In this document: positions 7,910 to 17,486 of the stretch, piece after piece
Layout: the number at the start of each line of letters is the position of its first letter
How positions within the stretch are numbered: position 1 is the stretch's first letter
Origin: Gemmatimonadota bacterium
GTDB taxonomy: Bacteria > Latescibacterota > UBA2968 > UBA8231
Reading direction: 5' to 3'
Length of the DNA stretch: 64,000 nucleotides
Assembly: GCA_009840005.1 (NCBI GenBank)
Contig: VXOR01000090.1
Location: 70,134 to 134,133 of the forward strand
Position numbers and translations under genes: made by a program
Notes under the pieces: generated by a model
Seen by the model: only the letters and a program-made list of their open reading frames with translations
The model's database searches: none
What the model was told of the DNA's origin: nothing

Positions 7910-8500
7910 ATGACTACGGATTTACTTCCTGATTTCATCCGCGAGCACTACGAAGTCCACGAGTGGAAACACGCCTGCGCGATACTGAACGAAGACTTCC
8001 CCGAAGAGTGGAACGACATCATTTCGGTCTTGCAGGAGTTTCGTCTTAGAAAAAGCTGGATAATGAAGCCCGGTGGCGGGAAATCTGCGATTTCGTCTTT
8101 TATTGACAATTACTTGTACGAAAGAGACTGGGAAGAAAAGGAATTCTCGACGAGGGTCGTAGTGGACGAAGATATCCGCGACGCACCAACGCACAAAATA
8201 GACTGTTTTCGCAATCGAGTGGCTCTCGAAATAGAATGGAATAACAAGGATCCATTCTACGACCGGGACTTGAATAACTTCAGGCTGCTTTTCGATCTTC
8301 GCGCCATCAGCGTCGGCGTCATCATAACCCGGTGCGATGAACTCCAAGACCTCTTCAATGCCCTGAACAAAGGACCGTCTTACGGGGCATCGACGACGCA
8401 CATGAGCAAGTTACTTCCGCGAATCGAAGGAGGCGGAGGTGGCGGCTGTCCCATCTTAGTGTTTGGTATCTCGAAAAAGTTGTATGTAGAGGATGAGTAA
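7910..8500 (+). CDS. BglII-like type II restriction endonuclease
   Basis: The 196 residues resemble the BglII/BstYI endonuclease family. The catalytic signature is seen as Asp98 (in HKIDCF), eight residues, then Glu107-x-Glu109 (EIEW), followed by NNKD. BglII itself has Asp-x8-Glu-x-Gln, so the third acidic residue is a variant. Cleavage within a GATC-like core is possible from the family, but specificity cannot be read. The ATG at 7910 was chosen over an upstream TTG at 7880. The gene ends exactly where the partner methyltransferase begins (TAAATG). Base composition is more A/T-rich than the flanking nnr and carB genes, consistent with horizontal acquisition. Confidence 0.75.
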   Translation: MTTDLLPDFIREHYEVHEWKHACAILNEDFPEEWNDIISVLQEFRLRKSWIMKPGGGKSAISSFIDNYLYERDWEEKEFSTRVVVDEDIRDAPTHKIDCFRNRVALEIEWNNKDPFYDRDLNNFRLLFDLRAISVGVIITRCDELQDLFNALNKGPSYGASTTHMSKLLPRIEGGGGGGCPILVFGISKKLYVEDE

Positions 8501-9148
8501 ATGACCGAAGCCAACGATTTACTCGCCGCGGTAGGCGGTAGGAAATTTTCGACCATTCTCGCCGATCCTCCTTGGCGATTTCATAATCGAACGGGGAAGA
8601 TGGCACCCGAGCACCGACGGCTCGCGAGATATTCGACGATGTCGTTTCAGGAGATCGGAGACCTACCGGTAGAATTAATTGCGACGGAAACCGCGCATTT
8701 ATACTTGTGGGTGCCAAACGCGCTGCTGCCTTACGGCCTTGAGGTCATGGATAGCTGGGGCTTTAGCTACAAAACGAATATAGTCTGGTACAAGGTGCGA
8801 AAGGACGGCGGGCCAGACCGGCGGGGCGTGGGATTCTACTTTCGCAATGTGACGGAAATGATCCTATTCGGCATCCGCGGCAAGAATGCCCGAACGCTAC
8901 AGCCCGGGCGCAGCCAAGAAAACATCATCGTCTCGCAAAAGCGAGAACACAGCCGGAAGCCAGACGAGCAGTACGATTTGATTGAGGAGTGTAGCCCGGG
9001 TCCCTTCATTGAGTTGTTTGCACGAGGGCCACGGAAAGGTTGGTTCGGATGGGGGGATCAGGCCGACGAGTACGCCCCCGACTGGGATACATACTCGAAT
9101 CACTCGCAGACCCACGCGACACCTCCCCACCAGCTTCCCCTGCTTTGA
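8501..9148 (+). CDS. MT-A70 family N6-adenine DNA methyltransferase (cognate of the BglII-like enzyme)
   Basis: The S-adenosylmethionine-dependent m6A methyltransferase signature DPPW is at residues 22-25 in ILADPPWRF. The family's other conserved blocks follow: LYLWVPNALLPYGLEVM, FRNVTEMILFGIRGK, and a C-terminal SPGPFIELFARGPRKGW. The MT-A70 fold is used by some type II systems (M.MunI is a known example). Its immediate adjacency to the endonuclease argues that it protects host sites. The BglII and BstYI partners are, as I recall, N4-cytosine methyltransferases, so pairing this nuclease fold with an MT-A70 enzyme is noteworthy. The protein is short (215 residues) with no separate target-recognition domain visible. 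Confidence 0.85.
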   Translation: MTEANDLLAAVGGRKFSTILADPPWRFHNRTGKMAPEHRRLARYSTMSFQEIGDLPVELIATETAHLYLWVPNALLPYGLEVMDSWGFSYKTNIVWYKVRKDGGPDRRGVGFYFRNVTEMILFGIRGKNARTLQPGRSQENIIVSQKREHSRKPDEQYDLIEECSPGPFIELFARGPRKGWFGWGDQADEYAPDWDTYSNHSQTHATPPHQLPLL

Positions 9149-9168
9149 CCTTGCCTCGCTAGAACTTC

Positions 9169-12100
9169 ATGCCCAAACGCACAGATATTGAAAAAATAAT
9201 GCTCATCGGCTCTGGCCCCATCGTCATTGGCCAAGCCTGCGAGTTTGATTATTCGGGAACGCAAGCCTGTAAGGCGCTGGCCGAAGAGGGCTACGAAATA
9301 GTCTTAGTAAATAGCAATCCGGCCACGATTATGACCGATCCAGAGGTGGCTCACCGGACCTACATCGAGCCGATCACGCCGGAGATTTGCGCGCGGATTA
9401 TCGCCGCGGAAAAGCCGCAGGCCCTCCTGCCGACGCTTGGCGGCCAAACCGCGCTCAATACGGCGGTGGCCTTGGCCGAAAGCGGAGCCCTCGCCGAGCA
9501 CAACGTCGAGATGATTGGTGCGCGAATCGACGCCATCAAGATGGCCGAAGACCGCGAACTCTTCAAAGCCGCCATGGACCGGGCCGGATTGGACATGCCT
9601 CGTGGGGCCTTTGTCCACAGCTTTGAAGAGGCCCAAAAGCACCAAGCCGAATTGGGCTTCCCGACGATCATCCGCCCCGCTTTTACACTCGGCGGCTCTG
9701 GCGGCGGCGTGGCGTACAACGCCGAGGAATTCGAGCGGATCGTGCGCCATGGTCTCGACCTAAGCCCGATCGACGAGGTGCTGATCGAGGAATCAGTGCT
9801 CGGGTGGAAGGAATTCGAGCTGGAGGTCATGCGCGATCACCGCGACAACGTGGTCATCATCTGCTCAATTGAAAACTTCGACCCCATGGGAATCCACACC
9901 GGCGACAGCATCACGGTCGCGCCGGCGCAGACCTTGTCCGACAAGGAATATCAGCACATGCGCGACGCGGCCATCCGCATCATGCGCGAGATCGGCGTCG
10001 ATACCGGCGGGTCCAATATCCAGTTCGCGGTCAATCCCACCGACGGCCGCATGGTCGTAATCGAGATGAACCCCCGGGTCTCGCGCTCTTCGGCGCTGGC
10101 GTCCAAGGCAACGGGTTTTCCCATTGCCAAGATCGCCGCCAAACTGGCCGTGGGCTACAGTCTGGACGAAATCCGCAACGACATCACCCGCGAGACTCCG
10201 GCGTCCTTTGAGCCGACCATCGACTATGTGGTGACCAAAATTCCGCGCTTTACCTTTGAGAAGTTTCCCAGCACGCCAGACGCACTCGACACCCAGATGC
10301 GCTCGGTGGGTGAGACCATGGCCATTGGCCGCACCTTTAAGGAGTCCCTGCAAAAGGGTTTGCGCTCGCTAGAGGTTGGCCGCGCGGGTTTTGGTGCCGA
10401 CGGCAAGGACTTCAGCACGGCCAAGGTGGGCGACGAGGAACTGCGCGAGAAATTGATGCGTCCCAACTCCCAGCGCATGTTCTACCTCAAGCTAGCCATC
10501 GCCAAAGGCTACACCCACGACGAACTCTATGGTCTGACGGGCATTGATCCGTGGTTTCTCGATCAACTCTACCAGCTTTTTGAACTCGAACAGCAACTAG
10601 CGCGCGAAGACGTGCTCGCCGATGTCGCCTTGTTGCGCCGCGCCAAGGAGTGGGGATTTAGCGACCGCCAGCTAGCACATCTCAATGGCTGCGACGAGGT
10701 TAGCGTCCGTCGGCGTCGCCTTGAGTTGGATATTCGCCCGGTGTACAAAACAGTCGATACCTGCGCCGCTGAGTTCGAGGCCCACACGCCGTACCACTAT
10801 TCAACGTACGACCGCGAGGACGAAGTACAGCGCTCGACGCGCAAGAAAATTGCCATTCTCGGCGGCGGGCCGAACCGCATCGGCCAGGGGATCGAGTTCG
10901 ATTACTGCTGCGTCCACGCGTGTTTCGCGCTGCGCGAAATCGGCTATGAGACCATTATGGTCAACTCCAATCCCGAGACGGTCAGCACGGATTACGACAC
11001 GGCCGACAAGCTCTACTTTGAGCCGCTGACAATCGAAGACGTGCTGCACATTGTCGAGCGCGAAGCCCCAGACGGCGTCATCGTGCAGTTCGGCGGGCAG
11101 ACTCCGCTGAACTTGGCGGCCGAACTAGAGCGCGAGGGCGTACCCATCATCGGCACCTCACCCAGTAGCATTGACTTGGCCGAGGATCGCCAGCGCTTTG
11201 GCCAGTTGTTGAGGGAGTTGGGCATCCGCCAGCCAGAAAATGGCATGGCCGCCAGTTGTGAAGAAGCGTGCGCGATTGCCGAACAGATTGGCTTCCCGGT
11301 CTTGGTGCGGCCTTCGTACGTACTGGGCGGGCGGGCCATGGTCGTCGCCTACGATGTCGAGGGCCTTGAAACCTACATCAACGAAGCCATTGAGGTCGCG
11401 CCCGAGCGGCCCGTGCTCATCGATCGCTACTTGCAAGGCGCGGAGGAATTCGACGTGGATGCGGTGGCCGACGGGACGGACGTGGTAGTAGGCGGGATCA
11501 TGCAGCACATCGAACACGCTGGGGTGCATTCGGGCGACAGTGCCTGCGCCTTGCCGCCCCACGACACGCCGGCCAAGCACATCGAAGCCATGCGCGAGCA
11601 CACCCACGCGCTGGCGCGCGCCCTCGGCGTGGTCGGCCTGATGAACGTGCAATACGCCGTCTATCGAGGCGAGGTCTATGCGATTGAAGTAAATCCCCGA
11701 GCTTCGCGCACCGTGCCGTTTGTCAGCAAGGCCATTGGCCGTCCGCTGGCCAAGATCGCCGCGCTGGCCATGGTGGGGGTTAGCTTGCGCGAACAGGGCT
11801 TTACCGAGGAGATCGTGCCCGCGCATATATCGGTCAAGGAGGCCGTGTTGCCCTTTATAAAATTCCCTGGGGCCGATAGCCTGCTGGGGCCGGAGATGAA
11901 GTCCACGGGCGAAGTCATGGGCATTGGCCGCGACTTTGGCACGGCCTTCCTCAAGGCGCAGATGGGGGCGGGTTCGCTGCTGCCGTCGCGCGGCCGGGTC
12001 TTTATCAGCGTGGCCGACTGCGATAAAGAGGAGGTTTTGCCGGTGGCACGTCGGCTGCGTGCGGCCGGGTTTGAGCTGGTGGCTACGCAGGGCACGCACG

Positions 12101-12387
12101 ACTTTCTCGGCAAGCACGGCATCGCCGCGGAGCGGGTGCGCAAAATTCACGAGGGCAGCCCGCACATCGAAGACGCGATTCGCAGCCGCCAGATCGATCT
12201 GATTATCAACACTCCCCTCGACGAACCTTCCTACTACGACGACTTTGCGGTGCGTCGAGCCGCAGTCGTAACCGGCGTGCCCTATACGACGACGATGGCT
12301 GGGGCTCGGGCTGCGGCTGCGGGCATTGAGGCACTGCAACGCGCCGAACTGGGCGTGCAATCCCTGCAGGATTACCATCGGGGCTAG
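9169..12387 (+). CDS. carB: Carbamoyl-phosphate synthase large subunit
   Basis: A full-length CarB (1072 residues) makes carbamoyl phosphate from bicarbonate, ATP and glutamine-derived ammonia for pyrimidines and arginine. Order: first ATP-grasp carboxyphosphate half (~1-400, starting [14 protein letters not shown]), oligomerisation domain (~400-550), second carbamate-kinase half (~555-935, starting [15 protein letters not shown]), and a C-terminal MGS-like allosteric domain (~940-1065). Paired GGSGGG/GGRAMV loops and NPR motifs are intact in both halves. carA is not in the window. The start lies 20 bases after the methyltransferase stop and has no clear Shine-Dalgarno, so its native leader may have been displaced by insertion of the restriction-modification genes. 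The operon continues into a TPR lipoprotein, pyrK and pyrD. Confidence 0.97.
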   Translation: MPKRTDIEKIMLIGSGPIVIGQACEFDYSGTQACKALAEEGYEIVLVNSNPATIMTDPEVAHRTYIEPITPEICARIIAAEKPQALLPTLGGQTALNTAVALAESGALAEHNVEMIGARIDAIKMAEDRELFKAAMDRAGLDMPRGAFVHSFEEAQKHQAELGFPTIIRPAFTLGGSGGGVAYNAEEFERIVRHGLDLSPIDEVLIEESVLGWKEFELEVMRDHRDNVVIICSIENFDPMGIHTGDSITVAPAQTLSDKEYQHMRDAAIRIMREIGVDTGGSNIQFAVNPTDGRMVVIEMNPRVSRSSALASKATGFPIAKIAAKLAVGYSLDEIRNDITRETPASFEPTIDYVVTKIPRFTFEKFPSTPDALDTQMRSVGETMAIGRTFKESLQKGLRSLEVGRAGFGADGKDFSTAKVGDEELREKLMRPNSQRMFYLKLAIAKGYTHDELYGLTGIDPWFLDQLYQLFELEQQLAREDVLADVALLRRAKEWGFSDRQLAHLNGCDEVSVRRRRLELDIRPVYKTVDTCAAEFEAHTPYHYSTYDREDEVQRSTRKKIAILGGGPNRIGQGIEFDYCCVHACFALREIGYETIMVNSNPETVSTDYDTADKLYFEPLTIEDVLHIVEREAPDGVIVQFGGQTPLNLAAELEREGVPIIGTSPSSIDLAEDRQRFGQLLRELGIRQPENGMAASCEEACAIAEQIGFPVLVRPSYVLGGRAMVVAYDVEGLETYINEAIEVAPERPVLIDRYLQGAEEFDVDAVADGTDVVVGGIMQHIEHAGVHSGDSACALPPHDTPAKHIEAMREHTHALARALGVVGLMNVQYAVYRGEVYAIEVNPRASRTVPFVSKAIGRPLAKIAALAMVGVSLREQGFTEEIVPAHISVKEAVLPFIKFPGADSLLGPEMKSTGEVMGIGRDFGTAFLKAQMGAGSLLPSRGRVFISVADCDKEEVLPVARRLRAAGFELVATQGTHDFLGKHGIAAERVRKIHEGSPHIEDAIRSRQIDLIINTPLDEPSYYDDFAVRRAAVVTGVPYTTTMAGARAAAAGIEALQRAELGVQSLQDYHRG

Positions 12388-12397
12388 GAGACGGCTC

Positions 12398-15043
12398 GTG
12401 CGGACTGCGCCCTTGGTGCTGTTGCTGGCTGGTTGTCTGGCGATTTCGGCCTGCGTCTATTTCAATACGTTTTACAACGCCAAAAAATCCTTCCGCGAGG
12501 CCGAAAAAGAACGGCGCAAACACGAAGAGACCTATGCCGACTGGGCCTTTGACCGGGCTGGCCCCGAATTGCAGCAGCGGCGCTCGCCGCAGGCCGACCA
12601 ACTCTACGACAAAGCGGTGCGCAAGGCATCCAAGGTGCTCGACGAATACAAGGAGAGTGACTTGGTTGACGACGCCATGTTCCTGATCGGCCGGGCGTAT
12701 TACTGGCGCGGCGAATACCTCAATGCCCAAGAGTCGTTCCGCGACTTGGAGACCTTTTTCCCGTCCAGTCCGTACTTCGATCAAGCCCGCTACTGGCGCG
12801 CCCGCTGCCTAGAGGAGCAGCGGATTGACGACCAAGCGCAGTCGCTCTACCGAGTGTTGTTTGACGAGGCCGAGGAAAAGATCGCCGTCCAAGCGGGCCT
12901 GCATTTGGCCGAGATGGCGCACGACCGCGAGGACTACGTCGCGGCGATGCGGGAATATCGGGCGACGCTAGAGGCCTTTCCCAAGAGCGCAGTGCGCGCC
13001 CAGTTGTGGTTGCGCTTGGGCGAGGCCCTGATGGCTTTAGAGGATCCGGCCCGCTTGGATGAGGCGCTAGCGGTTTTCGACGAAGTGCTAAAGGCCGATC
13101 CCAGTGAGGATCAAAAGTACCGCGCTCGGCTCAACAGCGGTCGCGCCCTCTACGCCATGGGCGCGGAGGACGAAGCCCTAGCCACATACGTCAGCTTGCT
13201 CGACGAGGGCGGCTTTCGCCGCTTTGAGGGCCGCACCCGGCTTCTAATCGGCGAGTGGTATCAGGGCCGCCGCTTGCTCGACGAGGCACTGGTCGAGTAC
13301 GAGCGGGTGCGCAACGATTTTCCTCAGACGCCTTCGGCGGCCATGGCCTTGTATCGCATCGGCTTGCTGCGCCTACAGGAATACGGGGATACCGAACTGG
13401 GGCGCGAGTACCTTGAGGAGAGCAGCCGCGAGAGCCCAGGAGCGCAGGGCGTGCTTTTGGCGCAAGAGATGCTGGGGCACATGCGCCGGCTGGAGCAGAT
13501 CCAGCGCCAGATCCACCGCGCCGATTCGCTCTACGCCGACTCACTGGGCGCGGTGCAGGGGCCGCTGTTGTGGCAGGTAGCAGAGGCTCCGGCCGACACG
13601 GTGGTGGTGGCGCGGAGTTTGGATGTGCTGGACGACCTGTTCAGCGCGTGCGAGCTTTATCGCGACGACATCGGCCAAGCCGATTCGGCCCGTGCGTACT
13701 ACGAGGAAGTAATCCGCCGCTTCCCAGACAGCGACCAATTGCCCCGCGCCGTGTACAGCCTTGCTTGGATCGAGCTGCAAATGCGCGACGACGAAGAGAT
13801 CGCTAGGCCCCATTTGCTGCGGCTGATCGAGGAGTTTCCCACCTCGGCGCACGCCAATGAGGCCCGCCGCCTGCTGGGGCAAAAGCTCGAGGCCACAGCC
13901 GAAGAGCTAGCGGCTCGCGCGTTTGCACGGATCGAAACATTGCGCCTAGCACAGCCGGAAGCTACCGAGGCGTACCTCCCCTTGCTGGATAGTTTGAGCC
14001 ATGCCTTCGCGGGTACGCCGAGTGGCGGTCAAGCAGCGTTTTTGGCGGCCAATACCTATGAGAATGTCGTTGGCGATACGGTCGCAGCCGAGCAGCGCTA
14101 TCAATTGTTGCGCGAAGAGTTTGCCGAGACGCGGTTTGGCAAGCTGGCCCAGCAGCGGAGGGAAGCCCGCGAGGAAAAGCTCATCGACAAGTTAGAGCGC
14201 AGCCTGAAGGCAATCGGCGGCCAGCTCGGCCCAGGGGAGCGGATTGAATTGCTCGCCTTGGAGCCGGATACGCTCGACACGGTGGCGTTGGCGCGCAAAT
14301 ACGTCGGCTTTGCCGAGCGCGCACAGCGGCGCGGGGATGTTGCGCTGGCCCGAGATTTTTACGAGCGCAGTATCGATCAACAAGTCGCCAACCCGCGCGC
14401 TCTGTATCAACTTGGCAACATCAACTGGGAGGAGGGCTATTTCAACGACGCCATTGAGTTCTACCGTCAGGCCCTATCCTTCGACAAGAGGAATCTCAAC
14501 CTCTACTACCGGCTCTGGCGCGCCTTTACCGAGCAGGGGGTAGAGGACTCGGCCAACTACTACCTGCGGGAAGTTGCACGGCGCGATCGGAACAGCGCGC
14601 AAATTCGCTTCCTAGTGGAGAAGTACCCGGATTTTCAGGGAGGCCAAGACCGCGAGGACTTGGACATAGAAGCGATGATCGAACTCGACTTGTCGATTCC
14701 TCCCGATGAGCTAGGGTGGAAGGAGGGCGACTTGGCGCTGAGCGATTGGCCACTGGTGCGGCAGGTGGTGCGGCCCGTTTATCCGGCGGCTGCCGAGGAT
14801 TCGGTCGAGGTGTTGCTCGACGTGCTAATTGACCGCGAGGGACGGCCCGAGCAAGTGGAGGTCTTTCGCGGAGAACCTCCTTTTGTCGAGAGCGCAGTGG
14901 ATGCGGCGTATAGCTATAGCTTCTATCCCGCGGTGCGCCGCAACGGCGAGGAGATCAAGTCGTGGGTCGAGTTGACTGTGCCGTTTGGCTCGCCGCAAGA
15001 AGAAGGGCTTCGACCTGAGCTCAGCCGAAGGGAAGAGCCGTGA
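12398..15043 (+). CDS. TPR-repeat lipoprotein with TonB-type C-terminal domain
   Basis: The start is a GTG at 12398, with AGGAG at 12386-12390 just after the carB stop. It gives a lipoprotein signal: a hydrophobic stretch followed by ISAC with Cys19 as the lipidation site. Most of the protein is TPR/Sel-like helical hairpins (YLNAQESFRDLETFFP and similar, residues ~85-700), as in BamD/YbgF-type envelope scaffolds. Residues ~785-865 resemble the TonB C-terminal domain (PVYPAAAEDSVEVLL, REGRPEQVEV, AYSYSFYPAV), which normally contacts outer-membrane receptors. No transmembrane TonB anchor or proline-rich spacer is seen. The combination suggests an outer-envelope bridging role (inference). Its last residues are encoded by a dispersed 18-bp repeat. 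It overlaps pyrK by 4 bases. Confidence 0.8.
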   Translation: MRTAPLVLLLAGCLAISACVYFNTFYNAKKSFREAEKERRKHEETYADWAFDRAGPELQQRRSPQADQLYDKAVRKASKVLDEYKESDLVDDAMFLIGRAYYWRGEYLNAQESFRDLETFFPSSPYFDQARYWRARCLEEQRIDDQAQSLYRVLFDEAEEKIAVQAGLHLAEMAHDREDYVAAMREYRATLEAFPKSAVRAQLWLRLGEALMALEDPARLDEALAVFDEVLKADPSEDQKYRARLNSGRALYAMGAEDEALATYVSLLDEGGFRRFEGRTRLLIGEWYQGRRLLDEALVEYERVRNDFPQTPSAAMALYRIGLLRLQEYGDTELGREYLEESSRESPGAQGVLLAQEMLGHMRRLEQIQRQIHRADSLYADSLGAVQGPLLWQVAEAPADTVVVARSLDVLDDLFSACELYRDDIGQADSARAYYEEVIRRFPDSDQLPRAVYSLAWIELQMRDDEEIARPHLLRLIEEFPTSAHANEARRLLGQKLEATAEELAARAFARIETLRLAQPEATEAYLPLLDSLSHAFAGTPSGGQAAFLAANTYENVVGDTVAAEQRYQLLREEFAETRFGKLAQQRREAREEKLIDKLERSLKAIGGQLGPGERIELLALEPDTLDTVALARKYVGFAERAQRRGDVALARDFYERSIDQQVANPRALYQLGNINWEEGYFNDAIEFYRQALSFDKRNLNLYYRLWRAFTEQGVEDSANYYLREVARRDRNSAQIRFLVEKYPDFQGGQDREDLDIEAMIELDLSIPPDELGWKEGDLALSDWPLVRQVVRPVYPAAAEDSVEVLLDVLIDREGRPEQVEVFRGEPPFVESAVDAAYSYSFYPAVRRNGEEIKSWVELTVPFGSPQEEGLRPELSRREEP
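15014..15031. repeat. 18-bp dispersed repeat CCTGAGCTCAGCCGAAGG, copy 2
   Basis: Identical to 4824-4841. Here it lies inside the 3' coding end of the TPR lipoprotein, encoding part of the tail after the TonB-like domain, and supplies the AAGG of a weak ribosome site for pyrK. Both copies therefore sit at a gene junction in the same orientation. Confidence 0.6.
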
Positions 15044-15849
15044 TTGACGAGCAAGCGCGTCTGTTGAACAACCGCGAGGTCGCCGCGGACTTCTATTTGG
15101 CACGCCTTAACGCACCCTACATTGCAGCGCGGATAGAGCCAGGTCAGTTCGTCAACATTCAGGTCGCCGCGGGGATTGCTCCCTTGTTGCGCGTCCCGCT
15201 GAGCGTGAGCGGTGCTGATCGCGAGGCCGGTATTATCGAGGTATTGTACGAGGCGGTAGGGCCTAAGACTCGGGCGCTGAGCCAAGTAGGGCCGGATGCA
15301 GCCCTGCCGACTCTTGGCCCGCTGGGCAAGGGGTTCGTGCCGCCGCCCGAGGACACGTGCGTCGTACTGGTCGGAGGTGGTATTGGCGTGCCGCCGCTGC
15401 TCTACTGGGGATTGGAACTGAGGCAGCGGGAGTACCAGACTGCGCTGTTGGTCGGGGCGCGGACGGCGGATAAGCACCTGCCCAGTGAACTGCTGGCACC
15501 GGCTGCGGACGCAGTGCGTCTCGCTACCGACGACGGCAGCCTCGGGCACGTGGGCTTGGTCACCGATCTGTTGCAGGACGAGCTAGCTGAAAGAGGGCCG
15601 TGCGCGGTCTATTGCTGCGGCCCGCACGCGATGATGCAGGCCGTGGCCGCCATGTGCCTAGAGACCCAAGTTCCATGTCAGGTTTCCCTCGAAGAGTACA
15701 TGGCTTGCGGCATCGGCATCTGCGTGGGTTGCGCTGTCGAGTTGGCGACGGCAGGCGACACGGATTACGGTCGCTACGCCCGCGTCTGCGTGGATGGTCC
15801 GGCGTTCGACGTGCGGCAGATAAAATGGGACAGCACATGGCCGATCTGA
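15040..15849 (+). CDS. pyrK: Dihydroorotate dehydrogenase B electron-transfer subunit
   Basis: PyrK passes electrons from the PyrD FMN through FAD and a 2Fe-2S cluster to NAD+. An N-terminal FAD-binding barrel carries the RVPLSVSG motif (~50-57), followed by a Rossmann NAD domain with LVGGGIGVPPLLYW (~107-120). A C-terminal ferredoxin-like loop holds four cysteines: three in YMACGIGICVGCAV and one in YARVCVDGP. Length (269) is typical. The start is a GTG whose GTGA overlaps the stop of the preceding lipoprotein gene, and its own end overlaps pyrD by 13 bases. Both junctions indicate translational coupling in a pyrimidine operon. Confidence 0.93.
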   Translation: MIDEQARLLNNREVAADFYLARLNAPYIAARIEPGQFVNIQVAAGIAPLLRVPLSVSGADREAGIIEVLYEAVGPKTRALSQVGPDAALPTLGPLGKGFVPPPEDTCVVLVGGGIGVPPLLYWGLELRQREYQTALLVGARTADKHLPSELLAPAADAVRLATDDGSLGHVGLVTDLLQDELAERGPCAVYCCGPHAMMQAVAAMCLETQVPCQVSLEEYMACGIGICVGCAVELATAGDTDYGRYARVCVDGPAFDVRQIKWDSTWPI

Positions 15850-16748
15850 GTATAGACTTTGCCGGTGTGCAACTGCGCAACCCAGTGCTGCTGGCCTCGG
15901 GCACTTGTAACTACGGTCAGGAGCTTTTGCCGCTGACTGATTTTGCGCGTTTGGGTGGGCTAGTCACCAAAACCATTACCCCGCAGCCTCGGGGCGGCAA
16001 CCCTCCCCAGCGCATCGTCGAGACACCGGCCGGAATGCTCAATTCCATTGGCTTGCAAAACCCCGGGCTGGCGGCTTTTGTCGAGAAGCAATGGCCCTTG
16101 TTGGCGGGTTTGGACGCACAGGTCGTGGTAAATATTGCCGGATTTGCAGTCGAGGAATTCGGGCAGATGGCGGCGAGTCTCGAAGCGTTGGAGGGCATTG
16201 CCGCGCTCGAAGTCAATATATCTTGCCCCAATGTCGAGGCCGGCGGCGACAATTTCGCCACGCGGCCCCAGACTGCGGCCGCAGCCATTGACGCGGTTCG
16301 CAGCCGCACTCAACGGCCAGTCATTGCCAAGCTGACGCCCAATGTCACGGATATTGCCGAAATCGCCCGCGCCGTAGTGGATGTGGGTGCGGATGCGGTC
16401 TCGCTGATTAATACGCTCGTTGGCATGGCCATTGACGTGGAGCGGCGGCGGCCCGTCTTGGGCGGTACTACTGGAGGCTTGTCTGGCCCGGCGATCAAGC
16501 CCGTGGCCCTCGCCATGGTGTGGAAGGTGGCGCAAGCTGTTGCCGTGCCGGTCATGGGCATCGGCGGCATCACCACCGCGAGCGACGTCCTAGAGTTCAT
16601 GGTCGCCGGTGCTTCTGCCGTCCAAGTCGGCACGGCCAGCTTTGCCAATCCCAACGCTGGCGTCGAAATTGTCGAGGATCTCCACGCCTATTGCGACGAG
16701 CGCGGCATTGACCGCCTCGCCTCGCTGGTCGGTAGCTTGCGTTGTTAG
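15837..16748 (+). CDS. pyrD: Dihydroorotate dehydrogenase B catalytic subunit (class 1B)
   Basis: An FMN-dependent TIM-barrel enzyme that oxidises dihydroorotate to orotate and partners with PyrK. The N-terminus ADLSIDFAGVQLRNPVLLAS is class-1 typical. NISCPN carries the catalytic Cys of the 1B form, and GTTGGLSGPAIKPVAL and GIGGITTASD bind the FMN phosphate. Length is about 303 residues from the ATG at 15837; an ATG at 15825 in the same frame is an alternative. The frame stays open further upstream, but that stretch codes PyrK in another frame and shows no homology. It ends the carB-to-pyrD unit and is followed by a convergent pcm gene. Confidence 0.93.
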   Translation: MADLSIDFAGVQLRNPVLLASGTCNYGQELLPLTDFARLGGLVTKTITPQPRGGNPPQRIVETPAGMLNSIGLQNPGLAAFVEKQWPLLAGLDAQVVVNIAGFAVEEFGQMAASLEALEGIAALEVNISCPNVEAGGDNFATRPQTAAAAIDAVRSRTQRPVIAKLTPNVTDIAEIARAVVDVGADAVSLINTLVGMAIDVERRRPVLGGTTGGLSGPAIKPVALAMVWKVAQAVAVPVMGIGGITTASDVLEFMVAGASAVQVGTASFANPNAGVEIVEDLHAYCDERGIDRLASLVGSLRC

Positions 16749-16776
16749 CTGAGGGGAGGTCGGACATCCTTGTTTT

Positions 16777-16795
16777 TTTAAAGTGCCACTTTAAA
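16777..16795. terminator. Possible bidirectional A/T-rich terminator hairpin
   Basis: TTTAAAGT (16777-16784), a GCC loop and ACTTTAAA (16788-16795) form an 8-bp perfect stem, flanked by T-runs on the left and right, between convergent pyrD and pcm. The stem is weak (mostly A/T), so confidence is low. Confidence 0.35.
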
Positions 16796-16865
16796 TTTGC
16801 AAGGTAAATTCCGCGCTAGACCCATAGAATCTCCCTTTAGCTTCTCCCTTTTCTTTATTTACTCC

Positions 16866-17486
16866 TCACTGCATCGGCACGAAGCGCACGGGTAGGAGTT
16901 TGCGCTGGCTGAGGCCGGTCGCACTGCGCTCTACCAAGACCAAATGTTGGCGTCGGGTGCCTAGCGGAAGAATGAAGCGGCCGTTAGGCGCTAGTTGTTC
17001 GGTTAGAGCAGGTGGGATGGTCGCGGGTGCGGCCGAGCATACGATGGCGTCAAAAGGGGCGGCCTCGGGCCAGCCCATGCGGCCATCGCCGACGCGGAGG
17101 GCGACGTGGCCATAGCCTGTGTCGGCGAGCACGCGACGAGCCTGTGCGGCGAGTTCGGAAAAGAATTCGATGCTATAGACTTGATCGGCCAACTCGGCGA
17201 GCAGGGCAGTTTGGTACCCAGAGCCGGTGCCAATCTCCAAGACCCGTTTCTCGCCCTTTAAGCCAAGGGCCGAGAGCATGTAGGCCACTACGTACGGCTG
17301 CGAGATGGTTTGGTCCGCGCCGATGGCCAGCGGGTGATCCGCATACGCGTGGGCCCGCAGAGCCTCCGGGACGTAGCAATGCCTTGGGACGCGGTCAAAT
17401 GCCGCGAGTACGCGCGGGTCGCGAATGCCGCGCTGGCTGAGTTGCTCGCGCACCATAGCGCGGCGTTGGTCGGCGTAGGAAGTCAT
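16866..17486 (-). CDS. pcm: Protein-L-isoaspartate O-methyltransferase
   Basis: It repairs isoaspartyl damage by methylating the abnormal carboxylate with S-adenosylmethionine. The 206-residue protein has the family's DQTISQPYVVAYM substrate loop, the VLEIGTGSGYQTALLA nucleotide loop (motif I), VYSIEF, and the post-motif I GDGRMGWPE. YADHPLAIG is also characteristic. It is full length, begins at an ATG overlapping the upstream family 9 glycosyltransferase stop by 4 bases (ATGA), and so is translationally coupled to it. Confidence 0.95.
   Translation of the reverse strand: MTSYADQRRAMVREQLSQRGIRDPRVLAAFDRVPRHCYVPEALRAHAYADHPLAIGADQTISQPYVVAYMLSALGLKGEKRVLEIGTGSGYQTALLAELADQVYSIEFFSELAAQARRVLADTGYGHVALRVGDGRMGWPEAAPFDAIVCSAAPATIPPALTEQLAPNGRFILPLGTRRQHLVLVERSATGLSQRKLLPVRFVPMQ

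Noticed and set aside
11158..12378. Long open frame antisense to carB (about 406 codons)
   Set aside because: It lies wholly opposite a full-length carB, its translation shows no recognisable family, and such frames are expected opposite G+C-rich genes.
12326..12397. Start of the TPR lipoprotein inside carB
   Set aside because: The GTG at 12398 has an AGGAG ribosome site and gives a proper lipoprotein signal; the earlier start would bury it.
15600..15836. Upstream extension of the pyrD frame
   Set aside because: This stretch codes the cysteine-rich C-terminus of PyrK in another frame. PyrD homology begins at 15837.
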